A DNA stretch of 64,000 nt from Corynebacterium epidermidicanis (lineage in GTDB: Bacteria; Actinomycetota; Actinomycetes; Mycobacteriales; Mycobacteriaceae), in NCBI RefSeq assembly GCF_001021025.1, contig NZ_CP011541.1, positions 372,001 through 436,000 on the forward strand. Reading direction: 5' to 3'. This document shows, piece by piece, positions 38,627-48,201 of the stretch (positions are counted from its first letter, which is position 1; each line of letters begins with the position of its first letter). The notes under the pieces are model-generated. The model worked only from the letters and a program-made list of their open reading frames with translations. It had not been told where the DNA came from and did no database searches. A program made the translations under genes and the position numbers.

Positions 38627-39511
38627 ATGAGCACGATCGCATTTATTGGCCTCGGCAACATGGGCGGCCACATGGCGCACAACCTCGTCAAGAATGGGCA
38701 CACCGTGCAGGGTTTCGACGTTGTCGCGGAGGCAAAGCAGCGGGCCACGGAAAACGGGGTTGATGTCCGGGAATCTGCAGCCGAAGCGGCCAAGGGCGCA
38801 GATATTGTGATCACGATGCTGCCGAACGGCGGGCTGGTCAATCAAGTGGTACAGGAAATTCTTGACACTGACTCCGGTGAAAAGCTTTTCATCGACTCGT
38901 CCACCATCGCAGTAGAGGAGGCCCGTGACATCGCGGAACTCCTCCGCAGCCGAGGGCACCGATTCATCGATGCCCCGGTGTCCGGTGGCATGGTAGGTGC
39001 GGAAGCTGGCACCCTCGCCTTCATGGTCGGCGCAGCCGAGGAGGATTTCGCCTCGGCTCAACCACTCTTTGAGGCGATGGGCAAGACCGCTACCCACTGC
39101 GGTGAAGTTGGCGCGGGCCAGGCCGCCAAGGTCTGCAACAACATGATCCTCGGCGTACAGCAGATTGCAGTTTCGGAAGCCTTGGTACTCGGCGAGAAGC
39201 TAGGTCTTAGCCACCAGGCATTCTTCGACGTGGTATCCAACTCCACCGGTGCCTGTTGGGCCCTGACCTCCAACTGCCCAGTGCCGGGACCAGTGCCGAC
39301 CTCCCCGGCGAACAACGATTTCCGGCCAGGATTCGCCTCGGCTCTGATGTCTAAAGATCTCAACCTGGCAGCCCAGGCCCTCCAAGCTACCGGGACCAAG
39401 GCTGAGTTTGGCCAAGCAGCCTGCGACTTCTACCAAAAGACCGTCGACGATGGCTTTGGCGATAAGGATTGCTCCTTCGTCATCGAGCGCATCCGCGAAG
39501 CGAGCAACTAA
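38627..39511 (+). CDS. mmsB: 3-hydroxyisobutyrate dehydrogenase
   Basis: A 294-residue NAD-dependent enzyme that oxidises 3-hydroxyisobutyrate to methylmalonate semialdehyde, the substrate of MmsA. The Rossmann motif is FIGLGNMGGHMA (5-16). The family signature DAPVSGG is in the middle and the catalytic Lys168 is in GAGQAAKVCNN. ATG at 38627 has AAGGAGAAG upstream. The gene is co-transcribed with mmsA and convergent with a TetR gene. Confidence 0.93.
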   Translation: MSTIAFIGLGNMGGHMAHNLVKNGHTVQGFDVVAEAKQRATENGVDVRESAAEAAKGADIVITMLPNGGLVNQVVQEILDTDSGEKLFIDSSTIAVEEARDIAELLRSRGHRFIDAPVSGGMVGAEAGTLAFMVGAAEEDFASAQPLFEAMGKTATHCGEVGAGQAAKVCNNMILGVQQIAVSEALVLGEKLGLSHQAFFDVVSNSTGACWALTSNCPVPGPVPTSPANNDFRPGFASALMSKDLNLAAQALQATGTKAEFGQAACDFYQKTVDDGFGDKDCSFVIERIREASN

Positions 39512-39526
39512 GGAGATCTAGTCCAG

Positions 39527-40159
39527 TTAGTTGTCGGGGGTGGGACGGCCGTCGATAATGCGCTGGACTAGGCCACCGTAATAGGTGGTCAATTCTTCTT
39601 GGCTGTAGTGCTCAAACTCGGTGTCTCCCACGCGGCGCATCAGTGAGAGACCAGTGAGCAGCGCCATTGCCGCCTGCGCCCGCAGTTCGGGGGCGGGATA
39701 GGGCAGTGGAGCTTCTTGCTCGATTCGGGTCGCAAGCACGTTCAGGATGTCACGTTTGATGCGGGCGCCGATTGCGTTCAGGGATCGTTCGGAGCCATCG
39801 GTGATCGTCATCGTGCGGATGATCGAGTAAGACGCGGTCGTCGGCGCGGTAAGCGTTTCCGTGGCCGCCGTTATGCCCAGTTGCTCGAAGGGCCCTTTGA
39901 ACAGGCTTTGGGCGCTGACGGTGAAGTCGACGGTCTGCTCAAAAAGGTTCTCCTTACTCTGAAAATGCTTGATGATCAGCGGCGCGCTCACCCCCGCCGC
40001 CTCCGCGATGTCTTTCAGAGACACCTGTGCGAAACTGCGTTCGCTAAACAGCGTGCGAGAGCAATCCAAGATGCGCTGCTTGGAGTCCTTGGGCGGGTTT
40101 GCCGCTTGTCGACGCACCGTCGAAGAGTGCCGTTGTTCCATAACTGAATTACTCCTCAT
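39527..40159 (-). CDS. TetR-family regulator
   Basis: A 210-residue repressor-type protein. Its DNA-binding domain (about 22-68) has SKQRILDCSRTLFSERSFA and the recognition helix in LIIKHFQSKENLFEQ. The ligand-binding domain follows. A second start at 40141 (MEQRHSS) is also possible. It lies between mmsAB (convergent) and the GntP permease (divergent, 36-base gap), so these are the likely targets. Confidence 0.88.
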   Translation of the reverse strand: MRSNSVMEQRHSSTVRRQAANPPKDSKQRILDCSRTLFSERSFAQVSLKDIAEAAGVSAPLIIKHFQSKENLFEQTVDFTVSAQSLFKGPFEQLGITAATETLTAPTTASYSIIRTMTITDGSERSLNAIGARIKRDILNVLATRIEQEAPLPYPAPELRAQAAMALLTGLSLMRRVGDTEFEHYSQEELTTYYGGLVQRIIDGRPTPDN

Positions 40160-40195
40160 TGTTCATTTCCTCTACAAGCTTAAGGAGTTCCTGCC

Positions 40196-41635
40196 GTGGT
40201 AGTTCCCATGATCGGCATTTTCCTTTCCCTCGTGGTCCTCATTGTGTTGGCATACCGCGGTCATTCGGTGGTGATTGCGGCTCCGATCGCTGCGTTGCTC
40301 GCTACCTTGCTTTCCGGGGCTCCGCTGCTTGCTACCTACACCCAGATCTTCATGCCCGCGCTGGGGAAGTTCATCACCAACTTCTTCCCGCTGTTCTTAA
40401 CCGGAGCGGTGTTTGGCCGCCTCATGACGGTTTCCGGGCTTGCACATGACCTGGCGGTGGGGATCTCTAAACTCTTCGGCCCGAAGCGCGCGCTCTTATC
40501 GACGGTGTTGGCGACGGCACTGCTGACCTACGGTGGGGTCAGCGCATGGGTGGTCGCCTTCACGATCGTGCCGATTGCCACAGCTCTTTTCCAAGAAGCG
40601 GAAATCCCGAAGCGCCTGATGCCGGCTGCGATTGCGTTCGGCACGATCACCTTCGCGATCGCCGCTTTGCCTGGCAGTCCGCAGGTGCACAACGTGATTC
40701 CGACCAAGTATTTTGGTACTACCTCCTATGCCGCTCCGCTCATCGGTCTATCCGGCACAGCATTGATGCTGGTCCTGGGCATGCTTTGGCTCGAGTACCG
40801 AGTCCGGGCTCTGCATCGCGCCGGGGAGCGTTACATGCCTCTGGACGGGGTACACGCCGATGCTACGGCAGCGCTGTCGGCGTTGGAGGAAGAGGAAGGC
40901 GGACACTCCGAAGTGCCGGCGCACCGGACAGCTGGAAATACTGCTGTACGCGGGTTACTCGGCCTGTTACCCATTGTCGTCGTGGTAGTGATGAACTACT
41001 CGTTTATTTATTTAATCTCCAAGCGCCTCGACTTTTCCTACCTCGCGGAAGAAAAGTTCGGCAAGGTCTCCCTGGATTCTGTCGTCGGTACGTGGTCGGT
41101 GACCGTCGCCCTCGCGACCGCCATCCTGGTGATCTTCGCCATGCGACCGGGCATGTTCGGTGCATTTGTACAGGCGCTTTCCGACGGCGCGAAGACTGCC
41201 ATCCTCCCGGTGTTCACCACCGCCAGCGAGGTGGGTTACGGTGCAGTGATCGCCTCGTTGGCCGCTTTCACAATGATCCGCAACGGTGTCTTCTCGATCT
41301 CTGACAACGCGCTGGTAGTGGCGGTAGTGTCCACTGGTGTTATTTCAGGTATCACGGGATCTTCTGCGGGCGGGTTGTCGATGACCTTGCAGACCTTCGG
41401 CTCCGATCTCGCCCGCATGGCGACCGAACAGGGAATTTCTTTGGAAGCCATGCACCGGATCACCGCGATGGCCTCGGTATCCTTTGACTCCTTGCCACAC
41501 AACGGGGCAGTGCTGACGATGCTGTTGGTGTGTGGGATGACGCATAAGCAGTCGTACAAGGATGTGGCAGTGTGTACGGTTGTTGTGCCGATAATCGTGG
41601 TGTCCATACTGCTCGCTGCGGTGAGCATCGTTTAG
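40196..41635 (+). CDS. GntP-family permease
   Basis: A 479-residue, about 12-helix permease of the GntP (gluconate and other hydroxy-acid proton symporter) family. It has LTYGGVSAWVVAFTIVP and FAIAALPGSPQVHNVIPT, and the second half contains GITGSSAGGLSMTL. A polar loop at about 220-250 splits the halves. GTG at 40196 has TAAGGAG upstream. Given its neighbours, import of a hydroxy acid such as 3-hydroxyisobutyrate is a reasonable guess, not shown by sequence. Confidence 0.88.
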   Translation: MVVPMIGIFLSLVVLIVLAYRGHSVVIAAPIAALLATLLSGAPLLATYTQIFMPALGKFITNFFPLFLTGAVFGRLMTVSGLAHDLAVGISKLFGPKRALLSTVLATALLTYGGVSAWVVAFTIVPIATALFQEAEIPKRLMPAAIAFGTITFAIAALPGSPQVHNVIPTKYFGTTSYAAPLIGLSGTALMLVLGMLWLEYRVRALHRAGERYMPLDGVHADATAALSALEEEEGGHSEVPAHRTAGNTAVRGLLGLLPIVVVVVMNYSFIYLISKRLDFSYLAEEKFGKVSLDSVVGTWSVTVALATAILVIFAMRPGMFGAFVQALSDGAKTAILPVFTTASEVGYGAVIASLAAFTMIRNGVFSISDNALVVAVVSTGVISGITGSSAGGLSMTLQTFGSDLARMATEQGISLEAMHRITAMASVSFDSLPHNGAVLTMLLVCGMTHKQSYKDVAVCTVVVPIIVVSILLAAVSIV

Positions 41636-41657
41636 GTCTGCCTAGGTAATTGCTAGA

Positions 41658-41691
41658 GTGCCCGGCCAGTTAGTTTCTGGTCGGGCACTTT
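41658..41691 (+). terminator. gntP terminator
   Basis: GTGCCCGGCCAG pairs with CTGGTCGGGCAC over 12 bp (one G-U) with a 7-base loop and is followed by TTTT. It could also end transcription of the convergent dcuC gene. Confidence 0.85.
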
Positions 41692-41707
41692 TGAGTTTTC
41701 GCAGCGC

Positions 41708-41749
41708 GCTAGGCGGCGTTTGCTAGGCGGCGTTTGCTAGGTGGCTGGC
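41708..41749 (+). repeat. 14-bp tandem repeat
   Basis: GCTAGGCGGCGTTT occurs twice in tandem (41708-41721, 41722-41735), followed by a decayed third copy GCTAGGTGGC. It lies between the terminator and the dcuC stop codon. Confidence 0.9.
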
Positions 41750-41750
41750 T

Positions 41751-43160
41751 CTAGGCAGCGATGAAGAGGAACGTGAAGACCACGTTGAGGATCGTGGCGA
41801 CGATCATCGGCACCGCAGTGCGTTTGACCAGGCGAATGGGGTTAACGTTGATCGCGCCAGAGACGATCAGCACCGCGGCGTTAACCGGGGAAACCTGACG
41901 CATCAGGTTGGAAGTGCCCCAGATGGCGTTGAGCATTTGCACTGGCTGGATTCCAGTTTCGGCGGCGAGCTTGGGCACCACTTCCGCGAAGGCGAAGTAA
42001 GGGGCAGTGCCGGAACCCGTCAACGTTGCCATGATCGCGGTGGCTGCCACGAAGATCAGCACGACGATAACGGCCGCACCGGACGACCCTTCGGTGGCGC
42101 GGATGAGCATGTCGATGATCCCCAGCTGTGTGATGCCTTCGATCAGGACGGCGGCGGCGACCAGCAAGGCCACCACGCCTGCTGCGCCTTCGCCCATGCC
42201 GGTGAAGAAGGATTTGGTGGAATCAATCGTCTTCACGACATCCCGGTGGCGGATCACTTCGATGATCAGGGTAATCAGCATGGATGCCACAGTTACTGGT
42301 AGGATCTCGGCCTCGAATGGAATGACATGCAAGTTCTTCAAAATCGCCGACAGCACGATGAGTAGGAGAGGAAGTAGCGGAAGAATGGCATAGAATCCGG
42401 GCAGTCCTTTGGCTCGCTGCAGTGCTTCTTCGACGCTGGCGTGCGTTTCAATAACCGCGCTGTCTCCGGCGGTAGCGACTGACCGGGCGGCATCAACTTT
42501 GTCGCAGTGGTGCTGCCACCACATATGGACGAACGCGGTGATAACCAAGGTGGGCACCGTGGCACGGGCAACGTGGCCAAAGACGAATTCGGAAATAGGC
42601 AATCCGGTGAGCTTCGCACCTTGGATGAGGCCAGCTTCTAGTGGCGTCGGGATGATTGTCGAGGAGGTCACCACTATAGCGCCTACTGTCAAAGGTGTGA
42701 GGCCAGCGGCGATAAGCGCGGGAAGCAGTGTCGCAATCAGCAGCAGGGACAGCGCGGAGGCGGAAGGGACCACCAGGGACAACAGACTACCGATCAGGTA
42801 TCCGATGGGAACCATCCAATAGGAGCCTTCGAAGTGCTGCAAAGGCTTGGACAGGACGACCACTGCTTTGGCATCGGCACCGATGTGGCGCATGTAGGCA
42901 ACGAAACCGAACAGCACCATGATCGCCATGCCGATGCCGGAGAAGCGGGACTTGAACAGGGCTTCCACCACGAGAAGTTCGTCGTAGAAGCTATTGCCGG
43001 AAGGGGTAATTTTGACTGACGGCTGCGCTTTGCCGAGCATCGCGGCCACCATGAGGAGGATGACACCGACGAAGAAAATCGACGCCGCAGCATTAACTTT
43101 CTTCACGATCAGATAAATAACCGCGGCCACAGCAAGGCCGGCTATCAATAAGTACAGCAT
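41751..43160 (-). CDS. DcuC-family C4-dicarboxylate transporter
   Basis: A 469-residue carrier with about 12 hydrophobic helices, of the DcuC/C4-dicarboxylate family. Recognised from MLYLLIAGLAVAAVIY, the GIGMAIMVLFGFVAYM segment, VPSASALSLLL and GSGTAPYFAFAEV. Upstream in-frame GTG (43175) and TTG (43196) are other possible starts; I use the ATG that aligns with family N-termini. Substrate may be succinate or a related acid. It is transcribed toward gntP. Confidence 0.83.
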   Translation of the reverse strand: MLYLLIAGLAVAAVIYLIVKKVNAAASIFFVGVILLMVAAMLGKAQPSVKITPSGNSFYDELLVVEALFKSRFSGIGMAIMVLFGFVAYMRHIGADAKAVVVLSKPLQHFEGSYWMVPIGYLIGSLLSLVVPSASALSLLLIATLLPALIAAGLTPLTVGAIVVTSSTIIPTPLEAGLIQGAKLTGLPISEFVFGHVARATVPTLVITAFVHMWWQHHCDKVDAARSVATAGDSAVIETHASVEEALQRAKGLPGFYAILPLLPLLLIVLSAILKNLHVIPFEAEILPVTVASMLITLIIEVIRHRDVVKTIDSTKSFFTGMGEGAAGVVALLVAAAVLIEGITQLGIIDMLIRATEGSSGAAVIVVLIFVAATAIMATLTGSGTAPYFAFAEVVPKLAAETGIQPVQMLNAIWGTSNLMRQVSPVNAAVLIVSGAINVNPIRLVKRTAVPMIVATILNVVFTFLFIAA

Positions 43161-43670
43161 CGCTAAGGTGCTCACTTTCTCTACTGGGGTCAGCAAAGTA
43201 GCGCCACAAACACTCAGCCCATCGATGCGCCACTTGGCTACGACGTATTCAATTGCTGCTATCTATTTTCGCATGCGAATGCACTTATTGAATAGGGGTA
43301 TGCGGGATAAGTGGGTAACATCACCGCCACCTTGCTTATCGACGGCCGTTGGTCTTAAGAAGCCGTGCAGTGGCCTGCGTTGCCGGAGGTAGCCACCCTG
43401 GCCGAACGGGCGTCGATAAGCAATCTAAGAGGTACTTGGCAAAAGTGGGCAATTGCGGTAGGGTAGCCCGTTGGACTTGAATGACTCGAGTGCCACAAGT
43501 ACATATTCCACCTACTTTGTTGTAGGCCCCCCGCCCAATGCGTCCAGTGAAATTTCAAGGCAGCGAGCTTCCTGACTATTTAGCTAGGTGAGCGGCAGTG
43601 GCCGGTTGTTAACTGATAACGCCGGGTGGGTAAGGGAACCGCAACGAGAAAGGCTCAAGGTCACAGTAAT
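43161..43670 (+). other. Gap before rpsH
   Basis: No gene in 510 bases. It contains two copies of the recurrent 10-mer in opposite orientation (43334-43343 and 43412-43421), a candidate rpsH promoter and a leader of about 200 bases. The leader has no ribosomal-protein binding structure that I can identify. Confidence 0.7.
43436..43464 (+). promoter_or_regulatory. Candidate rpsH promoter
   Basis: TTGGCA (43436-43441) and TAGGGT (43459-43464) with a 17-base spacer. This is a good corynebacterial match and a promoter is expected here, since rpsH is 9 kb from rplE. Confidence 0.5.
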
Positions 43671-44069
43671 ATGACCATGACTGATCCAATTGCAGACATG
43701 TTGTCTCGCGTGCGCAATGCAAACCATGCGTACCATGACTCCGTGTCTATGCCATCTTCCAAGTTGAAGGTGAACATCGCTACGATCCTCAAGCAAGAGG
43801 GCTACATCGCTGATTTCTCTGTTTCGGAGGAAAAAGTTGGTAAGACCCTGAAGCTGGATCTGAAGTACGGCCCGTCTCGCGAGCGCTCCATCTCTGGTGT
43901 TCGTCGCGTTTCTAAGCCAGGCTTGCGCGTATACGCAAAGTCCACCAACCTGCCAGAGGTTCTGGGTGGCCTGGGCGTGGCTATTATTTCCACGTCCCAG
44001 GGTCTCCTGACCGATCGCCAGGCTACCGAGAAGGGTGTAGGCGGAGAAGTTCTCGCCTACGTCTGGTAA
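43671..44069 (+). CDS. rpsH: 30S ribosomal protein S8
   Basis: A 132-residue S8, a central 16S rRNA binder. ATG at 43671 ([16 protein letters not shown]); the 15 residues upstream are not part of the family. The C-terminal [24 protein letters not shown] (split across strands) is diagnostic. rplF follows after 15 bases. Confidence 0.98.
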   Translation: MTMTDPIADMLSRVRNANHAYHDSVSMPSSKLKVNIATILKQEGYIADFSVSEEKVGKTLKLDLKYGPSRERSISGVRRVSKPGLRVYAKSTNLPEVLGGLGVAIISTSQGLLTDRQATEKGVGGEVLAYVW

Positions 44070-44084
44070 GGGAGGATTTGTAAA

Positions 44085-44621
44085 ATGTCGCGTATTGGTA
44101 AGAACCCTATCGCTATCCCATCCGGTGTTGACGTTAAGCTCGACGGCCAGCACGTAGAGGTCAAGGGCCCTAAGGGTACCCTGTCTCTCGACGTTCCAGC
44201 TCCGATCAACGTCGCCGTTGAGGGCAACGAGATCCTCGTTACCCGTCCAGACGATCACCGCAAGAACCGCGCCCTGCACGGCCTGTCCCGCTCTTTGGTG
44301 AACAACCTCGTTGAGGGTGTTACCAAGGGCTACACCATCAAGATGGAAATCTTCGGTGTCGGCTACCGTGTCCAGCTCAAGGGCACTGCTCTCGAGTTCT
44401 CCCTGGGCTACTCTCACCCAGTTCTGATCGAAGCTCCAGAAGGCATCAAGTTTGCTGTTGATGGCAACACCAAGCTTTCGATCGAGGGTATTGACAAGCA
44501 AAAGGTCGGACAGATCGCTGCTATCATCCGTCGTCTGCGTAAGGATGATCCTTACAAGGGCAAGGGCATCCGCTACGAGGGTGAGCAGGTCCGTCGCAAG
44601 GTCGGAAAGACGGGTAAGTAA
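44085..44621 (+). CDS. rplF: 50S ribosomal protein L6
   Basis: A 178-residue L6 near the sarcin-ricin loop. It has [14 protein letters not shown], two repeated domains, and [21 protein letters not shown] at the end. It overlaps rplR by one base (TAATG). Confidence 0.98.
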   Translation: MSRIGKNPIAIPSGVDVKLDGQHVEVKGPKGTLSLDVPAPINVAVEGNEILVTRPDDHRKNRALHGLSRSLVNNLVEGVTKGYTIKMEIFGVGYRVQLKGTALEFSLGYSHPVLIEAPEGIKFAVDGNTKLSIEGIDKQKVGQIAAIIRRLRKDDPYKGKGIRYEGEQVRRKVGKTGK

Positions 44622-45025
44622 TGAGCAACGAGAACACTTCAAACAAGCGCCTGCCAGTAGGCAAGGACATCTCCACTCGCCGTCGCGAGGCTCGTGCACG
44701 TCGCCACTTCCGCATCCGCAAGAACCTGCGGGGTACTGCCGAGATGCCACGTCTCGTCGTACACCGTACCTCTCGCCACATGCACGTTCAGATCATCGAC
44801 GACCTCGCAGGTCACACGCTTGCTGCAGCTTCCACCATGGAAGAAGCAGTACGCGCACTCGATGGTGATAAGAAGGCACGTGGTGCCCAGGTTGGCAAGC
44901 TCATTGCTGAGCGCGCCAAGGCTGCTGGTATTGAAGCTGTGGTCTTTGACCGCGGTGGCTACCAGTACCACGGTCGCGTCGCCGCTCTGGCTGACGCCGC
45001 ACGTGAAGGTGGTCTGAAGTTCTAA
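44621..45025 (+). CDS. rplR: 50S ribosomal protein L18
   Basis: A 134-residue L18, a 5S rRNA binder. Landmarks are [31 protein letters not shown] and [24 protein letters not shown] near the end. A 40-base gap separates it from rpsE. Confidence 0.97.
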   Translation: MSNENTSNKRLPVGKDISTRRREARARRHFRIRKNLRGTAEMPRLVVHRTSRHMHVQIIDDLAGHTLAAASTMEEAVRALDGDKKARGAQVGKLIAERAKAAGIEAVVFDRGGYQYHGRVAALADAAREGGLKF

Positions 45026-45065
45026 TGATCACCGCAACCATGAACATCAACGGAAGGATCGCGTA

Positions 45066-45704
45066 ATGCCGGGACGTGAACGGCGTAACGGCGGACGCTC
45101 CGCCGACGAGAACAACAACAACGAGCGCAACGAGCGCCGCGGTCGCGGCCGTGATCGTGACGATCGCCGCAACCAGCAGCAGGACGAGCGCTCCCAGTAC
45201 ATTGAGCGCGTTGTAACCATCAACCGCGTGTCCAAGGTCGTGAAGGGTGGTCGTCGCTTCAGCTTCACCGCTCTCGTCATCGTTGGCGACGGCCAGGGCA
45301 TGGTCGGCGTTGGCTACGGCAAGGCCAAGGAAGTTCCAGCAGCAATCCAGAAGGGTGCAGAAGAGGCTCGCAAGAACTTCTTCCGCGTCCCAATGGTTGG
45401 CGGAACCATCACCCACCCAGTCCAGGGTGAAGCTGCGGCCGGCATCGTGATGCTGCGCCCTGCAGCTCCAGGTACCGGTGTTATCGCCGGTGGCGCTGCG
45501 CGTCCAGTTCTGGAATGTGCAGGCGTTCAGGACGTTCTGTCCAAGTCCCTGGGCTCCGACAATGCTATCAACGTCGTCCACGCAACCGTGGCTGGCTTGA
45601 AGCAGCTGGTTCGTCCTGAAGAGGTCGCTGCCCGTCGTGGCAAGACCGTCGAAGAGGTCACTCCAGCACGTATCCTGCGCGCTCGCGCAGCACAGGAGGC
45701 TTAA
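45066..45704 (+). CDS. rpsE: 30S ribosomal protein S5
   Basis: A 212-residue S5, which influences decoding fidelity. About 40 N-terminal residues are a disordered Asn/Arg/Asp-rich extension ([16 protein letters not shown]), as in many actinobacteria. The S5 core begins near [18 protein letters not shown], and ends with LRARAAQEA. rpmD starts three bases later. Confidence 0.98.
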   Translation: MPGRERRNGGRSADENNNNERNERRGRGRDRDDRRNQQQDERSQYIERVVTINRVSKVVKGGRRFSFTALVIVGDGQGMVGVGYGKAKEVPAAIQKGAEEARKNFFRVPMVGGTITHPVQGEAAAGIVMLRPAAPGTGVIAGGAARPVLECAGVQDVLSKSLGSDNAINVVHATVAGLKQLVRPEEVAARRGKTVEEVTPARILRARAAQEA

Positions 45705-45707
45705 ACC

Positions 45708-45893
45708 ATGGCCCTGAAGATCACTCAAACCAAGGGCACCGTTGGTGCTAAGCAGAACCAGAAGGAATCGCTGCGTTCCCTCGGCCTGAAGCGCATCCAC
45801 CACAGCGTCGTGCGCGAAGACACTCCAGTGACTCGCGGCATGATCAACGTGGTGCGCCACATGGTCGTCGTCGAAGAAGTAGCGGGGGAGTAA
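45708..45893 (+). CDS. rpmD: 50S ribosomal protein L30
   Basis: A 61-residue L30 with [18 protein letters not shown] at the start and [12 protein letters not shown] in the middle. The size is normal. Three bases separate it from each neighbour. Confidence 0.97.
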   Translation: MALKITQTKGTVGAKQNQKESLRSLGLKRIHHSVVREDTPVTRGMINVVRHMVVVEEVAGE

Positions 45894-45896
45894 ACA

Positions 45897-46343
45897 ATGA
45901 GCGAACCAATCAAGCTCCACGACCTGCGCCCGGCTCCGGGCTCAAACAAGGCTAAGACCCGCGTTGGTCGCGGTGAAGCATCCAAGGGTAAGACCGCTGG
46001 TCGCGGTACCAAGGGTACCAAGGCTCGCAAGCAGGTTTCTGCTGCATTCGAAGGTGGCCAAATGCCACTTCACATGCGTCTGCCTAAGCTCAAGGGCTTC
46101 AAGAACCCTAACCGCGTGGTTTTCCAAGTGGTTAATGTTGCTGACCTTGAGAAGCACTTCGCCCAGGGTGGCGACGTCACCGTCGCAGACCTCGTTGCAG
46201 CTGGCCTCGTTCGCAAGAACCAGCCAGTAAAGGTGCTCGGTAACGGCGACATCAGCGTCAAGCTGAACGTCACCGCAACCAAGTTCTCCGGCTCTGCCAA
46301 GGAGAAGATCGAGGCCGCTGGCGGCACGGTCACCGAGGCTTAA
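45897..46343 (+). CDS. rplO: 50S ribosomal protein L15
   Basis: A 148-residue L15. It has [21 protein letters not shown], the Gly-rich basic N-terminal tail, and the globular end with [20 protein letters not shown]. It is the last gene of this unit; secY, which usually follows, is 6.6 kb away. Confidence 0.98.
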   Translation: MSEPIKLHDLRPAPGSNKAKTRVGRGEASKGKTAGRGTKGTKARKQVSAAFEGGQMPLHMRLPKLKGFKNPNRVVFQVVNVADLEKHFAQGGDVTVADLVAAGLVRKNQPVKVLGNGDISVKLNVTATKFSGSAKEKIEAAGGTVTEA

Positions 46344-46366
46344 ACCTTTTAAGTCTTAAGCGTTAA

Positions 46367-46396
46367 GGGCTCTCCCGATTGGGAAGGGCCCTTTTT
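46367..46396 (+). terminator. rplO terminator
   Basis: GGGCTCTCCC pairs with GGGAAGGGCCC (one bulge) around GATT, followed by TTTTT. It is the upstream joint of the third insertion region. Confidence 0.85.
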
Positions 46397-46631
46397 GCAT
46401 GCCTGCGCGCATGTTTTTCGACGTGTATGATCGTCTTGTCGCTCGCATGAATCCTAATAGTTTGGCAATTAAATGATGAAAAATTACTAATTTGATACCC
46501 CCTTTTGGGTGGGCAACATTCGAAAATTGGATTTTCCTGTGGACAGGCGGGGGGTGTCCCTATGTTTTTGTCAAGTGTGAGGTTGTCGCTGACGAATACA
46601 GATGTGGGGGTAGCTTTTAGGCGTGCTTAGG

Positions 46632-46659
46632 AACCGGCCAGCGTGTGCTGGTCGGTTTT
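46632..46659 (+). terminator. Hairpin terminator next to the IS110 gene
   Basis: AACCGGCCAGC/GCTGGTCGGTT, 11 bp with one G-U, GTGT loop and TTTT. It faces the 3' end of the minus-strand transposase and may insulate the element from outside transcription. Confidence 0.6.
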
Positions 46660-46671
46660 CGTCTTTAGACA

Positions 46672-47884
46672 TTAAGCGGCGACTGGGCGTGGTGGGATTT
46701 CTCGGAAGAACTCTTTGTTTTTCAGCATTGCGTAGATGACGTTGCATCTGCGTCGTGCCAGGCAGATAACTGCCGCGTTGTGGCGTTTACCTTCGGCGCG
46801 TTTACGTTCGTAGTACTGTCGTGACGGTTCGTGGCTGCGGATAGCGGCAAATGCGGAGTAGAACAAAGCGTTTTTCAGCCGCTTATTGCCTGATCGTGCT
46901 GGGAATTCGCCTCTGATTGATGATCCTGATCGTCGTGTCACTGGTGCGATGCCTGCGTAAGCGGCCAGGTGGCCAGCACTGTCGAAGTCTTTAGCCGTCA
47001 CCGATCGCCAGGAGGATCTGTGCTGCGGTCTTGATGCCGACTCCGGGCATGCTCATCAAGACCTCACAAAGAGGGAAATCATCAAGCATTCTCTCAACCT
47101 GTTCAGTAATGGTGTCGCGCTGCTCTTTTAACGCCTTGATGTTTGCAGCTAGTTGGGGAATGACGAGCTCGGCGGCATCGCTTCCAGGCACAATAACTGT
47201 TTGCGCTTTCAGTGCTGCAAAAATCTCGTCTACCAGTGGGGTGGGGTCTTTTCGTGTGTGCTTGATCATCCAGTTCAGCACTCGTTGATACCCGGCTCGT
47301 TTCAGCCCCTGGGGCCCCTTGTAATGGATCAGCATGTCCAGGATTGGGGTGCGAGTTAGGGTGCTGCCAGCAAAAACTCGTTCCAGGCTTGGGCAGATCT
47401 GGGTGAGGATGCTACGTAGTCGGTTGACGGTGCGGGTGCAGTCGCGGGCGATGTCGTCATCGAAGCCGGAGAGCATTTTCAATGCTGACAGAACTTCGTT
47501 GTTTCGGTCGACGGCACGCAGCGTGTGAGGCATTGTTCGGGCGGTATCAGCGATTATGAAGGCGTCGCGTTTGTCTGTTTTCGCACGGCCTGGATAGAGA
47601 TCTGCAGCTTTGCGCATGGCTAGGCCTGGTAGGTATCCGACTTCGCATCCGCAGGCACGGGCTACAGCAATCGGTAGTGCGCCGATGGTATTGGGTTGAT
47701 CGACGACCACAAGAACAGAGCCACGCTCTTGAAGCTGATGGAAAACGCTTGCTAGATCGGACTCGAGTTGAGGCAATGGTTTGTCGAAGACCTTGTTGCC
47801 GTCGCGGTCGAGAGCGCAGGCGTGGTGTTCAGACTTACCTACGTCTAGGCCGAGGAATATGTCGATGGAGTGTTCCTGCGACAT
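46672..47884 (-). pseudogene. IS110-family transposase, +1 frameshift
   Basis: The first part (47884 to 46991, 297 residues) holds the DEDD catalytic domain: GLDVGKSEHHACALD, VVVDQPNTIGAL and KTDKRDAFIIADTAR. It also has SMPGVGIKTAAQILLAIGDG from the second domain, and then a TAA. The rest (KDFDSAGHLAAYAGIAPVTRR to the end at 46672) continues in the next frame. Removing one T in GGCTAAAGAC would restore one reading frame of about 400 residues with the family motif intact. This is either a disabling insertion or a +1 frameshift site. Confidence 0.88.
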
Positions 47885-48150
47885 GGTGAGCTCCTAGAAA
47901 ACGAGTTGAATATGTCGTTGTTCCAGTCGCTGGCGTCATGACATTCGTTGCGAGCACCCACGTTACAAAGAGACCTGGATATATAGATTCCGGCCGTGTC
48001 CCTATCAGCTGTCATCGAACGTCCTGGCACCCGGTGGCAACACCCCCCGGATCATGGAAACTACAGGGCAAGTAAGCCATACCGGGACCAGCGACTATCC
48101 CCATTATCGGGGATACTCACAAGGTAACGGGGGGAGTTAGTCTCTAGCTA
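47885..48150 (-). ncRNA. Possible bridge RNA region of the IS110 element
   Basis: About 260 bases upstream of the transposase start have no open frame but contain stem-forming sequences, for example TATCCCC/GGGGATA at about 48094-48113. IS110-group elements encode a bridge RNA in this position. Location and length fit; the RNA itself is not shown by the sequence. Confidence 0.4.
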
Positions 48151-48201
48151 GTTTCCAGTTCTGACCAGTTTGTAACAATTTGATCAAAGAGGAGCCGCTA
48201 G

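Larger units (their letters stand above)
46344..46671 (+). other. Gap between rplO and the IS110 element
   Basis: No gene. It contains the rplO terminator, an A/T-rich stretch (46430-46500), a short GGACA/TGTCC hairpin at about 46541-46559, and a second hairpin terminator at 46632. Confidence 0.7.
46620..48150 (-). mobile_element. IS110-family element, frameshifted
   Basis: A DEDD-type transposase locus (46672-47884, minus) plus non-coding DNA on the upstream side (47885 to about 48150). IS110 elements lack inverted repeats, so ends are estimated. The transposase frame is shifted once. It lies between rplO and the secreted-protein gene at 48202. Confidence 0.7.
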
